Shown piece by piece: positions 34,016 to 40,932 of a stretch of DNA of 43,085 bases; the first letter of the stretch is position 1, and the number at the start of each line of letters is the position of its first letter. The notes under the pieces were generated by a model that saw only the letters and a list, made by a program, of their open reading frames with translations, was not told the DNA's origin and did not search any database. The stretch spans positions 1-43,085 of the forward strand of contig JACRJZ010000083.1 in NCBI GenBank assembly GCA_016219875.1. Reading direction: 5' to 3'. The translations under genes were made by a program, and so were the position numbers. The DNA comes from Verrucomicrobiota bacterium (lineage in GTDB: Bacteria; Verrucomicrobiota; Verrucomicrobiia; Limisphaerales; JACRJZ01).

Positions 34016-34572
34016 GATCGGTCCTCCAGCAGTTCGCGCAGGCCCTTCTTGGCGTGATGCAGCCGCGACTTCACCGTGCCCACGGGCGCGCCGGTGATGG
34101 CGGCGATTTCTTCGAGCGAGAAATCCTCCAAGAAGTGGAGCAGCAACACCGCCCGTTGCGGGGATGGCAGTTGGTTCAGCGCCGTCATGAACTCTTCCTC
34201 CCGCTCGCGGCGCACGAGCCATTCCCCCGGATCGAGATCAACGCTGGCGGCGTCTTCCGGCAGTTCGCGCGTGTCATCGACCACGCCGCCCGCCCGCCCG
34301 GCGCGGCGCCAGTGCTGGACGCATTTCTGGTGGGCGATGCCGAAGAGCCAGGAGCCGAACCGCTCCTCGTCGCGCAACGAGCCGAGGTGGCGGACGGCGT
34401 TGATGAACGTCTCCTGCACGATGTCGAGGCTCGTTTGCTCATGGCGGACCAACTCATAGACGAAGCTGTAGAGCGGGAGTTGGAAGCGTTGAAAGAGGCG
34501 GTCCCAGGCGTCCGGCTCCCGGGCCCTGGCGCGCTGCACGAGCGGCTTCAGTTCAACGTCCACTGCCAGCAT
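34012..34572 (-). CDS. ECF-type RNA polymerase sigma factor
   Basis: 186 residues. Sigma region 2 is visible as LPLYSFVYELVRHEQTSLDI, VQETFINAVRHLGSLRDEER and FGSWLFGIAHQKCVQHWRR. An acidic linker (DDTRELPEDAASVDLDPGEW) follows, and then region 4, LPSPQRAVLLLHFLEDFSLE then EIAAITGAPVGTVKSRLHHA, a helix-turn-helix that reads the -35 element. There is no region 1 or 3, which places it in the extracytoplasmic-function group. It is translationally coupled (ATGA) to the membrane protein at 33476-34015, which probably holds it inactive or signals to it. The upstream space of 178 bp contains the palindromic element 34639-34741, so its promoter is close to or inside repeat DNA. Confidence 0.93.
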   Translation of the reverse strand: MLAVDVELKPLVQRARAREPDAWDRLFQRFQLPLYSFVYELVRHEQTSLDIVQETFINAVRHLGSLRDEERFGSWLFGIAHQKCVQHWRRAGRAGGVVDDTRELPEDAASVDLDPGEWLVRREREEEFMTALNQLPSPQRAVLLLHFLEDFSLEEIAAITGAPVGTVKSRLHHAKKGLRELLEDRS

Positions 34573-34638
34573 TTACACCCAGTGGAATGCCGGAAGCGAG
34601 AAAAGGTTCAATTGGAAATCCGAAATCTGAGAGCACCC

Positions 34639-34741
34639 TTCAAAACCGTAGCCGCCGACGTGAGGAGGCTCACTTTGATTGCAGGTTACAGATTGGAAAT
34701 GGAGCCTCCTCACGTCGGCTGCTACGAGATTTTGAAATCGC
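34639..34741. repeat. Palindromic element, GCAGCCGACGTGAGGAGG-arm family (copy 2)
   Basis: Left arm 34639-34672 (TTCAAAACCGTAGCCGCCGA CGTGAGGAGGCTCA) and right arm 34701-34741 (GGAGCCTCCTCACGTCGGCT GCTACGAGATTTTGAAATCG) flank a 28-bp centre containing a heptamer-like GATTGGAAATGG. A further heptamer-like stretch (AATTGGAAATCCGAAATCTG) sits just before it. The element lies between the sigma gene start and the uvrC stop. Confidence 0.9.
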
Positions 34742-34750
34742 CTCTCAGTT

Positions 34751-36400
34751 TCAGGCGCCAGGGGAAAGCGGCTGGTCACCCGGCCCGCTCCGCGCCAGGA
34801 GGAACGTTTTCAATTCCGCCGCCGCCTTGCCCCCGAACCCCGGCACTGCGGCAATCTCCTCCACCGTCGCGAGCCGCAGCCGCTGCACGGAGCCGAACTT
34901 TTTCAGGAGCGCGGCCTTGCGGGCGTCACCGATGCCGGGGAATTCGTCGAGGATGCTCTCGGAAATTTTCCGCAGGCGAAGCTGGGCGTTGTAGGAATTG
35001 GCCACGCGATGGGATTCGTCGCGAATGCGCTGGAGCAGTTTGAGGGCATTGTTGTCGGGCTTCAGCCGCAGCGGTTCCGCCTCGCCGGGCCGGAAAATCT
35101 CCTCGAACTCCTTCGCCAGCCCGATCACCGGGATGCCACTGAGGCCAAGCTTGCCCAACTCCGCGCACGCCGCGCCCAACTGGCCCTTGCCGCCGTCGAT
35201 GACAATGAGGTCCGGCAGCGGCGGGCCGAGGGTCGTGGGAGACGAGTCGAGGGTCGAGGGTCGAGGATCGAGAGGAGCGGCCGGCGGTTGCTGGCCCTCG
35301 ACGCTCGACTCTCGGCTCTCGACTCCATGCGTCTCACCAACTTTGAACTTTGAACCTTGAACCTTGAACTCATTCAGCACCCGCGTGTAGCGCCGCCGCA
35401 CCGCCTCGGCCACGCAGGCGAAGTCGTCCTGGCCCTCGACGGACTTGATCTTCATGCGGCGGTAATTGGCGCGGTCGGGGCGGCCCAGTTTGAAGCTGAC
35501 GACCGAGGCGACCTTCAGCGTGCCGCTGATGTTCGAGATGTCGAAGCCCTCGATGCGCTGCGGCGGCTGGGCCAAGCCGAGGACTCGACCGAGTTCCACA
35601 TTGTCGCGTCCCGGCTCGACGGCGACGGGCAGCGTGTAGGGCACGCGCTCGAACTTCTCCGTCTTCTTCGCGGTGTGGCGGAGGTCGGTGACGGCGTCGC
35701 GCAGTTGGGCGGCTTTCTCGTACTCCTGGGCCGCGGCGGCCTTGCGCATCTCGGCTTCAAGCTGGTCGGCCAGCTCGCCGCATTGGCCGTCCAGGAAGTC
35801 ACACGCCGCCTGGACTTGCTGGAGGTATTGCTCGCGGGTGACGTTGCCGACACAGGGCGCGGTACACCACTTGAGATTGGCGTAAAGGCAATGCCGGTAA
35901 TCTTGCTCAGTAGGCGTGAGGGCGCGGCAACCGCGGAGGTTGAACTGCCGGCGCATGAAGTGCAGCGTGGTGCGGAGCGCGCCGCCGTTGGGGAACGGGC
36001 CGAAGTAGCGCGCGCCGTCATCGGTGCGCAGCCGCGTGAGCGTGAAGCGCGGGATGGGGTCGCGCAGGTTCACCTTGACGAGCGGGAAGCGTTTGTCGTC
36101 GCGGAAGCTGATGTTGTAGCGGGGCTGGAATTCCTTGATGAGCTTGCCCTCGAGCAGCAGCGCCTCCGGCTCGCTTTTGACGACATGCACGTCGAGGTCG
36201 TGGATGGCTTCGACGAGGGCGTTGAACTTGAGGTCCCAGCCCATACGCCGCGACGGGTGAAAATACTGGCTGACGCGCTTGCGCAAATCGCGGGCCTTGC
36301 CCACGTAGAGCACGGTGCCGAAGCGGTCCTTCATGAGATAGACGCCCGGCTTGTGGGGCAAGTCGGTCAGCTTCCGGCGAATGTGCTCCGTCGCTGGCAT
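34751..36400 (-). CDS. uvrC: Excinuclease ABC subunit C
   Basis: 549 residues from the ATG at 36400 (MPATEHIRRKLTDLPHKPGV). UvrC makes both cuts around a DNA lesion with UvrAB in nucleotide excision repair. Domains seen: GIY-YIG nuclease at 17-95 (GVYLMKD, VLYVGKARDLRKRVSQYF), UvrB-binding UVR motif at about 216-235 (AEMRKAAAAQEYEKAAQLRD), the RNase H-like C-terminal nuclease with GFDISNISG and LIVIDGGKGQLGA, and a helix-hairpin-helix pair (LDEFPGIGDARKAALL, EIAAVPGFGGKAAAELK). Residues 346-394 (KVQGSKFKVG ... TTLGPP) do not belong to the family: they are the in-frame translation of two heptamer repeats inserted directly before the LPDLIVIDGG strand. The neighbours are repeat-rich. Confidence 0.97.
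   Translation of the reverse strand: MPATEHIRRKLTDLPHKPGVYLMKDRFGTVLYVGKARDLRKRVSQYFHPSRRMGWDLKFNALVEAIHDLDVHVVKSEPEALLLEGKLIKEFQPRYNISFRDDKRFPLVKVNLRDPIPRFTLTRLRTDDGARYFGPFPNGGALRTTLHFMRRQFNLRGCRALTPTEQDYRHCLYANLKWCTAPCVGNVTREQYLQQVQAACDFLDGQCGELADQLEAEMRKAAAAQEYEKAAQLRDAVTDLRHTAKKTEKFERVPYTLPVAVEPGRDNVELGRVLGLAQPPQRIEGFDISNISGTLKVASVVSFKLGRPDRANYRRMKIKSVEGQDDFACVAEAVRRRYTRVLNEFKVQGSKFKVGETHGVESRESSVEGQQPPAAPLDPRPSTLDSSPTTLGPPLPDLIVIDGGKGQLGAACAELGKLGLSGIPVIGLAKEFEEIFRPGEAEPLRLKPDNNALKLLQRIRDESHRVANSYNAQLRLRKISESILDEFPGIGDARKAALLKKFGSVQRLRLATVEEIAAVPGFGGKAAAELKTFLLARSGPGDQPLSPGA
35219..35365. repeat. Heptamer palindrome plus second heptamer tract, in frame in uvrC
   Basis: About 147 bp (49 codons). 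First block: GTCGAGG units (GTCGAGGGTCGAGGGTCGAG G) on the left and CTCGACGCTCGACTCTCGG-type units on the right, around a GC-rich centre (GGAGCGGCCGGCGG). Second block at its edge: CTTTGAACTTTGAACCTTGA ACCTTGAACTC, four 7-nt units. The exact length is a multiple of three and contains no stop in the uvrC frame. Confidence 0.9.
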
Positions 36401-36482
36401 GACGGGGAAAAGGTAGTCGCGCCGGGCTGGAAGTGGCAAGCCGGGCGGGTGCTTTCGTGCTGGATCTGTTATCGCCGGGCGG

Positions 36483-36524
36483 AGAATTGCGAATTGAGAA
36501 TTGGAAAATGAAAATTGAAAGTTG
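36483..36524. repeat. Heptamer tandem tract
   Basis: GAATTGC GAATTGA GAATTGG AAAATGA AAATTGA AAGTTG: six degenerate 7-nt units, strongly AT-rich in a GC-rich background. No opposite arm is adjacent. Confidence 0.85.
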
Positions 36525-36652
36525 CCCGCTCACCTCGGCATACGGCTCGCCTCAGGCAATTTGAAATTTGCCTTCCTCAGAGCTTCTTTCAAAACCGCAG
36601 CAGCCGACGTGAGGAGAGTCGGAGCCACCACCGACGGTTGCTGCCTCGGGCC

Positions 36653-36788
36653 AAGGAACGGAGCGCGGCTGTGGTCGAAGACCCAGCCGCAGCACGCTCC
36701 AGAGGACGAAGTTCGGACGTGCTCCCACGCCTCGCGCCTGGATGGCTGCTGCGGCTGGTCCTGCGGACACAGCCGCGCTCCGTTCCTT
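36653..36788. repeat. Nested element with 21-bp perfect terminal inverted repeats
   Basis: AAGGAACGGAGCGCGGCTGT G (36653-36673) and its exact inverse complement (36768-36788) bound 136 bp that contain further short palindromes (CCAGCCGCAGCAC / GCTGCTGCGGCTGG). It sits inside the larger element 36588-36885. The arm core GGAGCGCGGCTG recurs in the element at 19026-19114. Confidence 0.92.
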
Positions 36789-36804
36789 GGCAGGCTCGCT
36801 CTTC

Positions 36805-36838
36805 AAATCTGAAATCTAAAATCTGAAATCTGAAATCA
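36805..36838. repeat. Heptamer tandem tract
   Basis: AAATCTG AAATCTA AAATCTG AAATCTG AAATCA: near-perfect 7-nt units, directly after the nested element and inside copy 3 of the arm family. Confidence 0.9.
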
Positions 36839-36975
36839 AGACAGAGCCTCCTCACGTCGGCGGCTACGGGGCTTTGAAATCGCTTCTCCCATTTCCTTTT
36901 TTCAATTCCCCGCCCGCCTCGCTCCAGCGAGTACTTCGCTCTTGCCGCGTGCCCTGTGCCTCGTAACCTTGCGCC

Positions 36976-37653
36976 ATGTTCAAACCGGCAGATTTGTTCG
37001 ACCTCACGCAGACGGAGCACGCGGCGCTTTTCGACGGCTGCGAGTTCGCCTGGGACGCGCTGAAGCGGCTCAAGGATTACGTGGACGCCCACGCCCAGCC
37101 GCTCTTGAAGAACCAATGCGACGGGGTGGCCTATATCGGCGAGAAGGTCTTCATCGGTGAAGGCACGGTGGTCGAGGACGGCGCGATGATCAAAGGCCCG
37201 GCCATCATCGGGCGCCACTGCCAGATTCGCCACAACGCCTACATCCGTGAGCACGTCCTGGTGGGCGACGGCTGCGTGGTGGGCAACTCGTGCGAACTCA
37301 AGCACGCGATCCTCTTCAACGACTGCCAGGTGCCGCACTTCAACTACGTGGGTGATTCCGTGCTTGGCTTCAAGGCCCACCTCGGCGCGGGGGTGAAGAT
37401 TTCGAACGCCAAGATCGTGCCCGGCAACGTGACGGTGGAGATCGACGGCCAGCGGTACGACACCGGCCTGCGGAAGTTCGGCGCGCTCCTGGGCGACTTT
37501 GCGGAAGTCGGCTGCAACGCGGTGCTCAACCCTGGAAGCATCCTGGGCCGGCACGCGCTGGTCTATCCCTGCGCCAACTGGCGCGGCGTGCTGGCGGCGG
37601 ACCGCATCGCGAAGAACAAAGCGGCGGTGGAGGTGGTGGCGCGAAAAACGTGA
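36976..37653 (+). CDS. Left-handed beta-helix (hexapeptide-repeat) acyltransferase-like protein
   Basis: 225 residues from the ATG at 36976. After a short helical start (ALFDGCEFAWDALKRLKDYV), hexapeptide repeats run from about residue 50 to 200: VAYIGEKVFIGEGTVVEDGA, MIKGPAIIGRHCQIRHNAYI, REHVLVGDGCVVGNSCELKH, AHLGAGVKISNAKIVPGNVT, FAEVGCNAVLNPGSILG. This coil is the fold of LpxA/GlmU-type acyl- and acetyltransferases, and its closest pattern is the C-terminal half of UDP-N-acetylglucosamine pyrophosphorylase-like proteins. His residues in GRHCQIRHNAY and ELKHAI could serve catalysis. Substrate unknown; sugar-nucleotide or envelope metabolism is likely. It is followed by the second nuclease-methyltransferase 63 bp later. 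Confidence 0.82.
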   Translation: MFKPADLFDLTQTEHAALFDGCEFAWDALKRLKDYVDAHAQPLLKNQCDGVAYIGEKVFIGEGTVVEDGAMIKGPAIIGRHCQIRHNAYIREHVLVGDGCVVGNSCELKHAILFNDCQVPHFNYVGDSVLGFKAHLGAGVKISNAKIVPGNVTVEIDGQRYDTGLRKFGALLGDFAEVGCNAVLNPGSILGRHALVYPCANWRGVLAADRIAKNKAAVEVVARKT

Positions 37654-37704
37654 ATTCAACGCTGCCGTGAAACTCGTCCTGCTGCAACGAAGCCATCCCA
37701 AGCG

Positions 37705-37712
37705 AAGGAGGT
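37705..37712 (+). promoter_or_regulatory. Strong Shine-Dalgarno before the second methyltransferase fusion
   Basis: AAGGAGGT lies 4 bases before the ATG at 37717. It is a perfect match to the anti-Shine-Dalgarno sequence and the strongest ribosome-binding site in the window, in contrast to most neighbours, which lack one. Confidence 0.8.
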
Positions 37713-37716
37713 CTGA

Positions 37717-40700
37717 ATGAACTCTGTGGTTTGCCCCTATTCGGACGAGTTTCCGCCCGCGTTGAAGTCCTATTGCGAACAAATGCGCGCCGCCGTTGCC
37801 AAGGGCACCACGCACCACGACCAACGGCGCAGCCTCTTGCTGAACTTCCTTCGCGAGGGCATGGGCATCGAGAGCACCAACATCGAACTGGAGCGCAAGA
37901 TCAAGGCCGCCGAAATCCGCGGCCGCATTGATGCCTTCTGGCGGCACCTCATCATTGAGGTGAAGACTGATCTCGACCGCGAGCGCAACGACGCCCGCGA
38001 GGAGTTGAAGAAGTATTTCGAGGCGCAGCGGCACCCGCCCGAATACCTGGCCCTCGTCACCGACGGGCTGCGCTTCGAGGTCTATCTCTACGAGTCAGCC
38101 AAAGCTGGCGTGCGCCTGATCGGCGGTTTCGAGTTAAAGCCGGACCAACCGCTCGCCGCGTTCCGCCATCTCGACCAGGTTTTTTTCACTGGGCAACGGC
38201 TCGCGCCGACTTCGGGCGACATTGTCATTCGCCTGGGCCGCGACAGCGCCGCCTTCAACGCCAGTCTGCGCCGCCTCGGCGACCTCTACGACGCTGTCGC
38301 CAGCGACAGCACGGTGCAGACGAAGTTCCGCGAGTGGAACACGCTTCTGGCAAAGGTCTATGGCAGCGCGCTGGGCGACCGCGCCCTGTTCCTCAAGCAC
38401 ACCTACCTCGTGATGGTTTCGCGCGCCGTGGTCGCCGCCGCGCTCGCGCCCGTGCAACTCGGCACGGTGAAGCAGTTCCGCGGCTTGGTGGACGGCGAAT
38501 TCTTCCGCGCGCTTGGCATCCAGAACCTCGCCGAGCCGGATTTCTTTTCGTGGGCACTCGACACGCCCAGCGAAGCGGGCTTCTGCGACTTCATTCATCA
38601 ACTCCTCGGCAGCCTGAGCGTCTATGACTTCGCCAAGCTCGACGAAGACATTCTCAAGGAACTCTACCAAGGCTTGGTGGACCCAGAATCGCGCCACGAT
38701 CTCGGCGAATACTACACGCCGGACTGGCTGACCGAACTGACACTCGAACAAATCAACTATCGTGGAGGTAAGCTGCTTGATCCGAGTTGCGGCTCCGGCG
38801 GCTTCCTCTTCGCCGCGGTGCAACGGCTCCGGGCCACTGGTCTCAAAGGCAGCAGGCTTGTTAAAGCGGTCGTCGAGTCCGTGGTGGGTGTGGATGTTCA
38901 TCCGGTGGCGGTGTTGATGGCCAAAGCGAATCTCCTTCTCGGCATGGCGGAGGACCGCGCGGGCTACGGCGATTTCATTCCGCTGCCGGTTTACATGGCG
39001 GACACGCTGATGACGGACGAGGACGCGAGGCAAGGCGTGCTGCGAGTGAAGGTATCCGAAACAGAGACGTTCAATGTCCCGCTCGGGACTCTCACCTCGC
39101 AGAAGATGGACCAGACGATTGACCTGCTTTGCGGCCTGGCCGTGCGCAGTCTCAAAAGCGACCGCCTCGAGAAAGCGGCGGCCACGGGCGTGCAACGGGT
39201 GCTGGCGAAGCTTCCAGCGCAAGAGCGTTTCTTCTGGCGGCAGAACTATTCGCTGCTGCGCAAGCTGGAGCAGGAACGGCGGAACACGGTCTGGGCTTAC
39301 ATTCTCAAGAACGCCTACCGTCCGCTCTTCCTTCGCCGCGAAAAGGTGGATTACATCGTGGGCAATCCGCCGTGGCTTTCGCTGCGATACGTGAAAGACC
39401 AGGGCTACAAGGAGCGGATCAAGGAACTCACGTTCCAGCATGGCCTGCTGGCGAAGACGGACGTGAAGCTCTTCACGCAGATGGACACCTCGACGCTGTT
39501 CTTCAACCATTGCGCCAAGGAGTTCCTGAAGCCGGGCGGGACGATTGCCTTTGTTCTGCCCAAGACGGTGATTCTTCCCGCCAAGCAGCACGCCAAGTTT
39601 CAGGAGCAGGGCTTCAACGAGGTGCATGACTTCACAGAAGTCGCTCCGCTATTCAATGTTCGTACATGCCTTGTCATTCGCGGACCAAAGCCGCTCAAGG
39701 CCCGAATCCCCCGCACGAAGTGGGCCGCCAACCTCCCTCAGCGCAATGCCAATCTAACCGAGGCGCGGCGGCTCCTGTCGTCGGAGCAAGATCTGTTCAG
39801 CTTCCTCGCCAACGGCGTGCCGCTCTCACCCTACTTCGAGAAATTCTTGAATGGCGCGAATCTTTATCCGCGCTGCCCGATCTTCGTCGCGCCACCGGAA
39901 GACAGGCCCCTCATCGCCGAGGCTCCTTTTCTGGAAACTTCGGGAGACGCCCTGAGAGAATCCAAGCCCAACTGGCGCGTGAAGTTGGCCGGCCAAGTGG
40001 AGAAGGCGCTTCTTTTCGGCACCGTGCTGGCCAAAGACCTGATCCCCTTTGCCGTTCGCAAGCTGTCTTTAGTGGTGCTCCCGGTGAAGGAGACGAGCCA
40101 CCACGACTTGCGAATGCTCAACTCGGCCGCGCTGCTGAATGAAGGATTCCAGCACGCGCACGACTGGTTCCAGCGTGCCGAGCGGCTCTGGGAGGAGCGG
40201 CGCAAAGATGACGCCATGAGTTTGCAGGAAACGCTGGACTTCAACGGCAAGCTGACCCAGCAAAGCCTGCGCGCCAAGTTCATCGTCCTCTCCAACAAGT
40301 CCGGCACGAACCTTTCGGCGGCCATGCTCACGCCGTCGGAGACGAAGAAGATCGGCGCGCTGCCTATCCGCGGCTTCATCACCGACAACGTCTGCTACCG
40401 CTACTACGCCGCCAGTGAGGAGGAAGCGGCCTACCTCGTCGGCATCCTGAACACCACCGTCGTCAACGAAGCGATCAAGCCGTACCAGCCGGAAGGTTTG
40501 CTGGGCGAGCGCGACATCCACCGCCGGCCGTTCGAGGCGTGCGCCATCCCGCTGTTTGACGCGAAGAACAAGCTCCACCAGCGCATTACCGAAGCGGCCC
40601 ACAAAGCGCGCGAGGAATTGCTGCCCGTGGTGCCGAAGATGCAAACTCCGGTGGCCACGGCTCGCGCCGACGCCCGCTGTCTGGTTGCGAACCAACTTCG

Positions 40701-40797
40701 CAAGCTGGACGGGTTGGTCGCTCAGCTTCTGGACGGTCAACCCGTGAAGTATCCGGCGCCGAAAAGCGAACCGATGAAGCTGCTCGAACTTTTTTAG
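37717..40797 (+). CDS. Nuclease-adenine methyltransferase fusion (type IIG, Eco57I-like)
   Basis: 1026 residues. The N-terminal PD-(D/E)XK nuclease pattern is Asp72 in RGRIDAFWRHLIIEVKTDL, with Glu81 and Lys83 in the same segment. The methyltransferase core has the AdoMet motif LLDPSCGSGGFLFAAVQRL at about 353-371 and catalytic NPPW at 550-553 (YIVGNPPWLSLRY), preceded by GEYYTPDWLTELTLEQI, usual for gamma-class N6-adenine enzymes. The C-terminal third (EERRKDDAMSLQETLDFNGK, NKSGTNLSAAMLTP, NDNV-like, YAASEEEAAYLVGILNTTVV) is the target-recognition part. Modification and restriction in one chain, with no S subunit or helicase, fit type IIG. It is unrelated in detail to the fusion at 25603. 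A 16-bp hairpin follows 13 bp after the stop. Confidence 0.88.
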   Translation: MNSVVCPYSDEFPPALKSYCEQMRAAVAKGTTHHDQRRSLLLNFLREGMGIESTNIELERKIKAAEIRGRIDAFWRHLIIEVKTDLDRERNDAREELKKYFEAQRHPPEYLALVTDGLRFEVYLYESAKAGVRLIGGFELKPDQPLAAFRHLDQVFFTGQRLAPTSGDIVIRLGRDSAAFNASLRRLGDLYDAVASDSTVQTKFREWNTLLAKVYGSALGDRALFLKHTYLVMVSRAVVAAALAPVQLGTVKQFRGLVDGEFFRALGIQNLAEPDFFSWALDTPSEAGFCDFIHQLLGSLSVYDFAKLDEDILKELYQGLVDPESRHDLGEYYTPDWLTELTLEQINYRGGKLLDPSCGSGGFLFAAVQRLRATGLKGSRLVKAVVESVVGVDVHPVAVLMAKANLLLGMAEDRAGYGDFIPLPVYMADTLMTDEDARQGVLRVKVSETETFNVPLGTLTSQKMDQTIDLLCGLAVRSLKSDRLEKAAATGVQRVLAKLPAQERFFWRQNYSLLRKLEQERRNTVWAYILKNAYRPLFLRREKVDYIVGNPPWLSLRYVKDQGYKERIKELTFQHGLLAKTDVKLFTQMDTSTLFFNHCAKEFLKPGGTIAFVLPKTVILPAKQHAKFQEQGFNEVHDFTEVAPLFNVRTCLVIRGPKPLKARIPRTKWAANLPQRNANLTEARRLLSSEQDLFSFLANGVPLSPYFEKFLNGANLYPRCPIFVAPPEDRPLIAEAPFLETSGDALRESKPNWRVKLAGQVEKALLFGTVLAKDLIPFAVRKLSLVVLPVKETSHHDLRMLNSAALLNEGFQHAHDWFQRAERLWEERRKDDAMSLQETLDFNGKLTQQSLRAKFIVLSNKSGTNLSAAMLTPSETKKIGALPIRGFITDNVCYRYYAASEEEAAYLVGILNTTVVNEAIKPYQPEGLLGERDIHRRPFEACAIPLFDAKNKLHQRITEAAHKAREELLPVVPKMQTPVATARADARCLVANQLRKLDGLVAQLLDGQPVKYPAPKSEPMKLLELF

Positions 40798-40810
40798 GCG
40801 TCACATTCGC

Positions 40811-40849
40811 TCCTTGAAAATCGAACATCGACCGTTCGATTTTCAAGGA
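40811..40849. terminator. Perfect 16-bp hairpin after the methyltransferase gene
   Basis: TCCTTGAAAATCGAAC-ATCGACC-GTTCGATTTTCAAGGA has a perfect 16-bp stem with a 7-nt loop. It could terminate transcription, but no T-run follows. The inner part reads TCGAACA TCGACCG, a 7-nt step, so it may instead be a minimal member of the heptamer palindromes. Confidence 0.5.
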
Positions 40850-40932
40850 ACGGATGGCCCCCTCCGAGAGATGAAACGCAACTGCCTCAACACACTGGTT
40901 GTTCCCAGCTTCCGGCTGCCCTTGGTTGAAAC

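Larger units (their letters stand above)
36588..36885. repeat. Palindromic element, GCAGCCGACGTGAGGAGG-arm family (copy 3, enlarged)
   Basis: Left arm 36588-36617 (TTCAAAACCGCAGCAGCCGA CGTGAGGAGA) and right arm 36844-36885 (GAGCCTCCTCACGTCGGCGG CTACGGGGCTTTGAAATCGC TT). The centre is 226 bp instead of the 28-39 bp of the other copies, because it contains another palindromic element and a heptamer tract. Confidence 0.88.
36401..36975. other. 575-bp gene-free stretch made largely of repeats
   Basis: No convincing gene is seen between the uvrC start and the beta-helix protein start. Most of it is explained by a heptamer tract (36483-36524), a large palindromic element (36588-36885), a nested palindrome (36653-36788) and a second heptamer tract (36805-36838). 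The promoters of both divergent genes must lie in the small non-repeat parts or inside the repeats. Confidence 0.75.

Noticed and set aside
36483..36838. CRISPR-like array from the repeated short units
   Set aside because: Units are 7 nt without spacers, and no cas genes are in the window.
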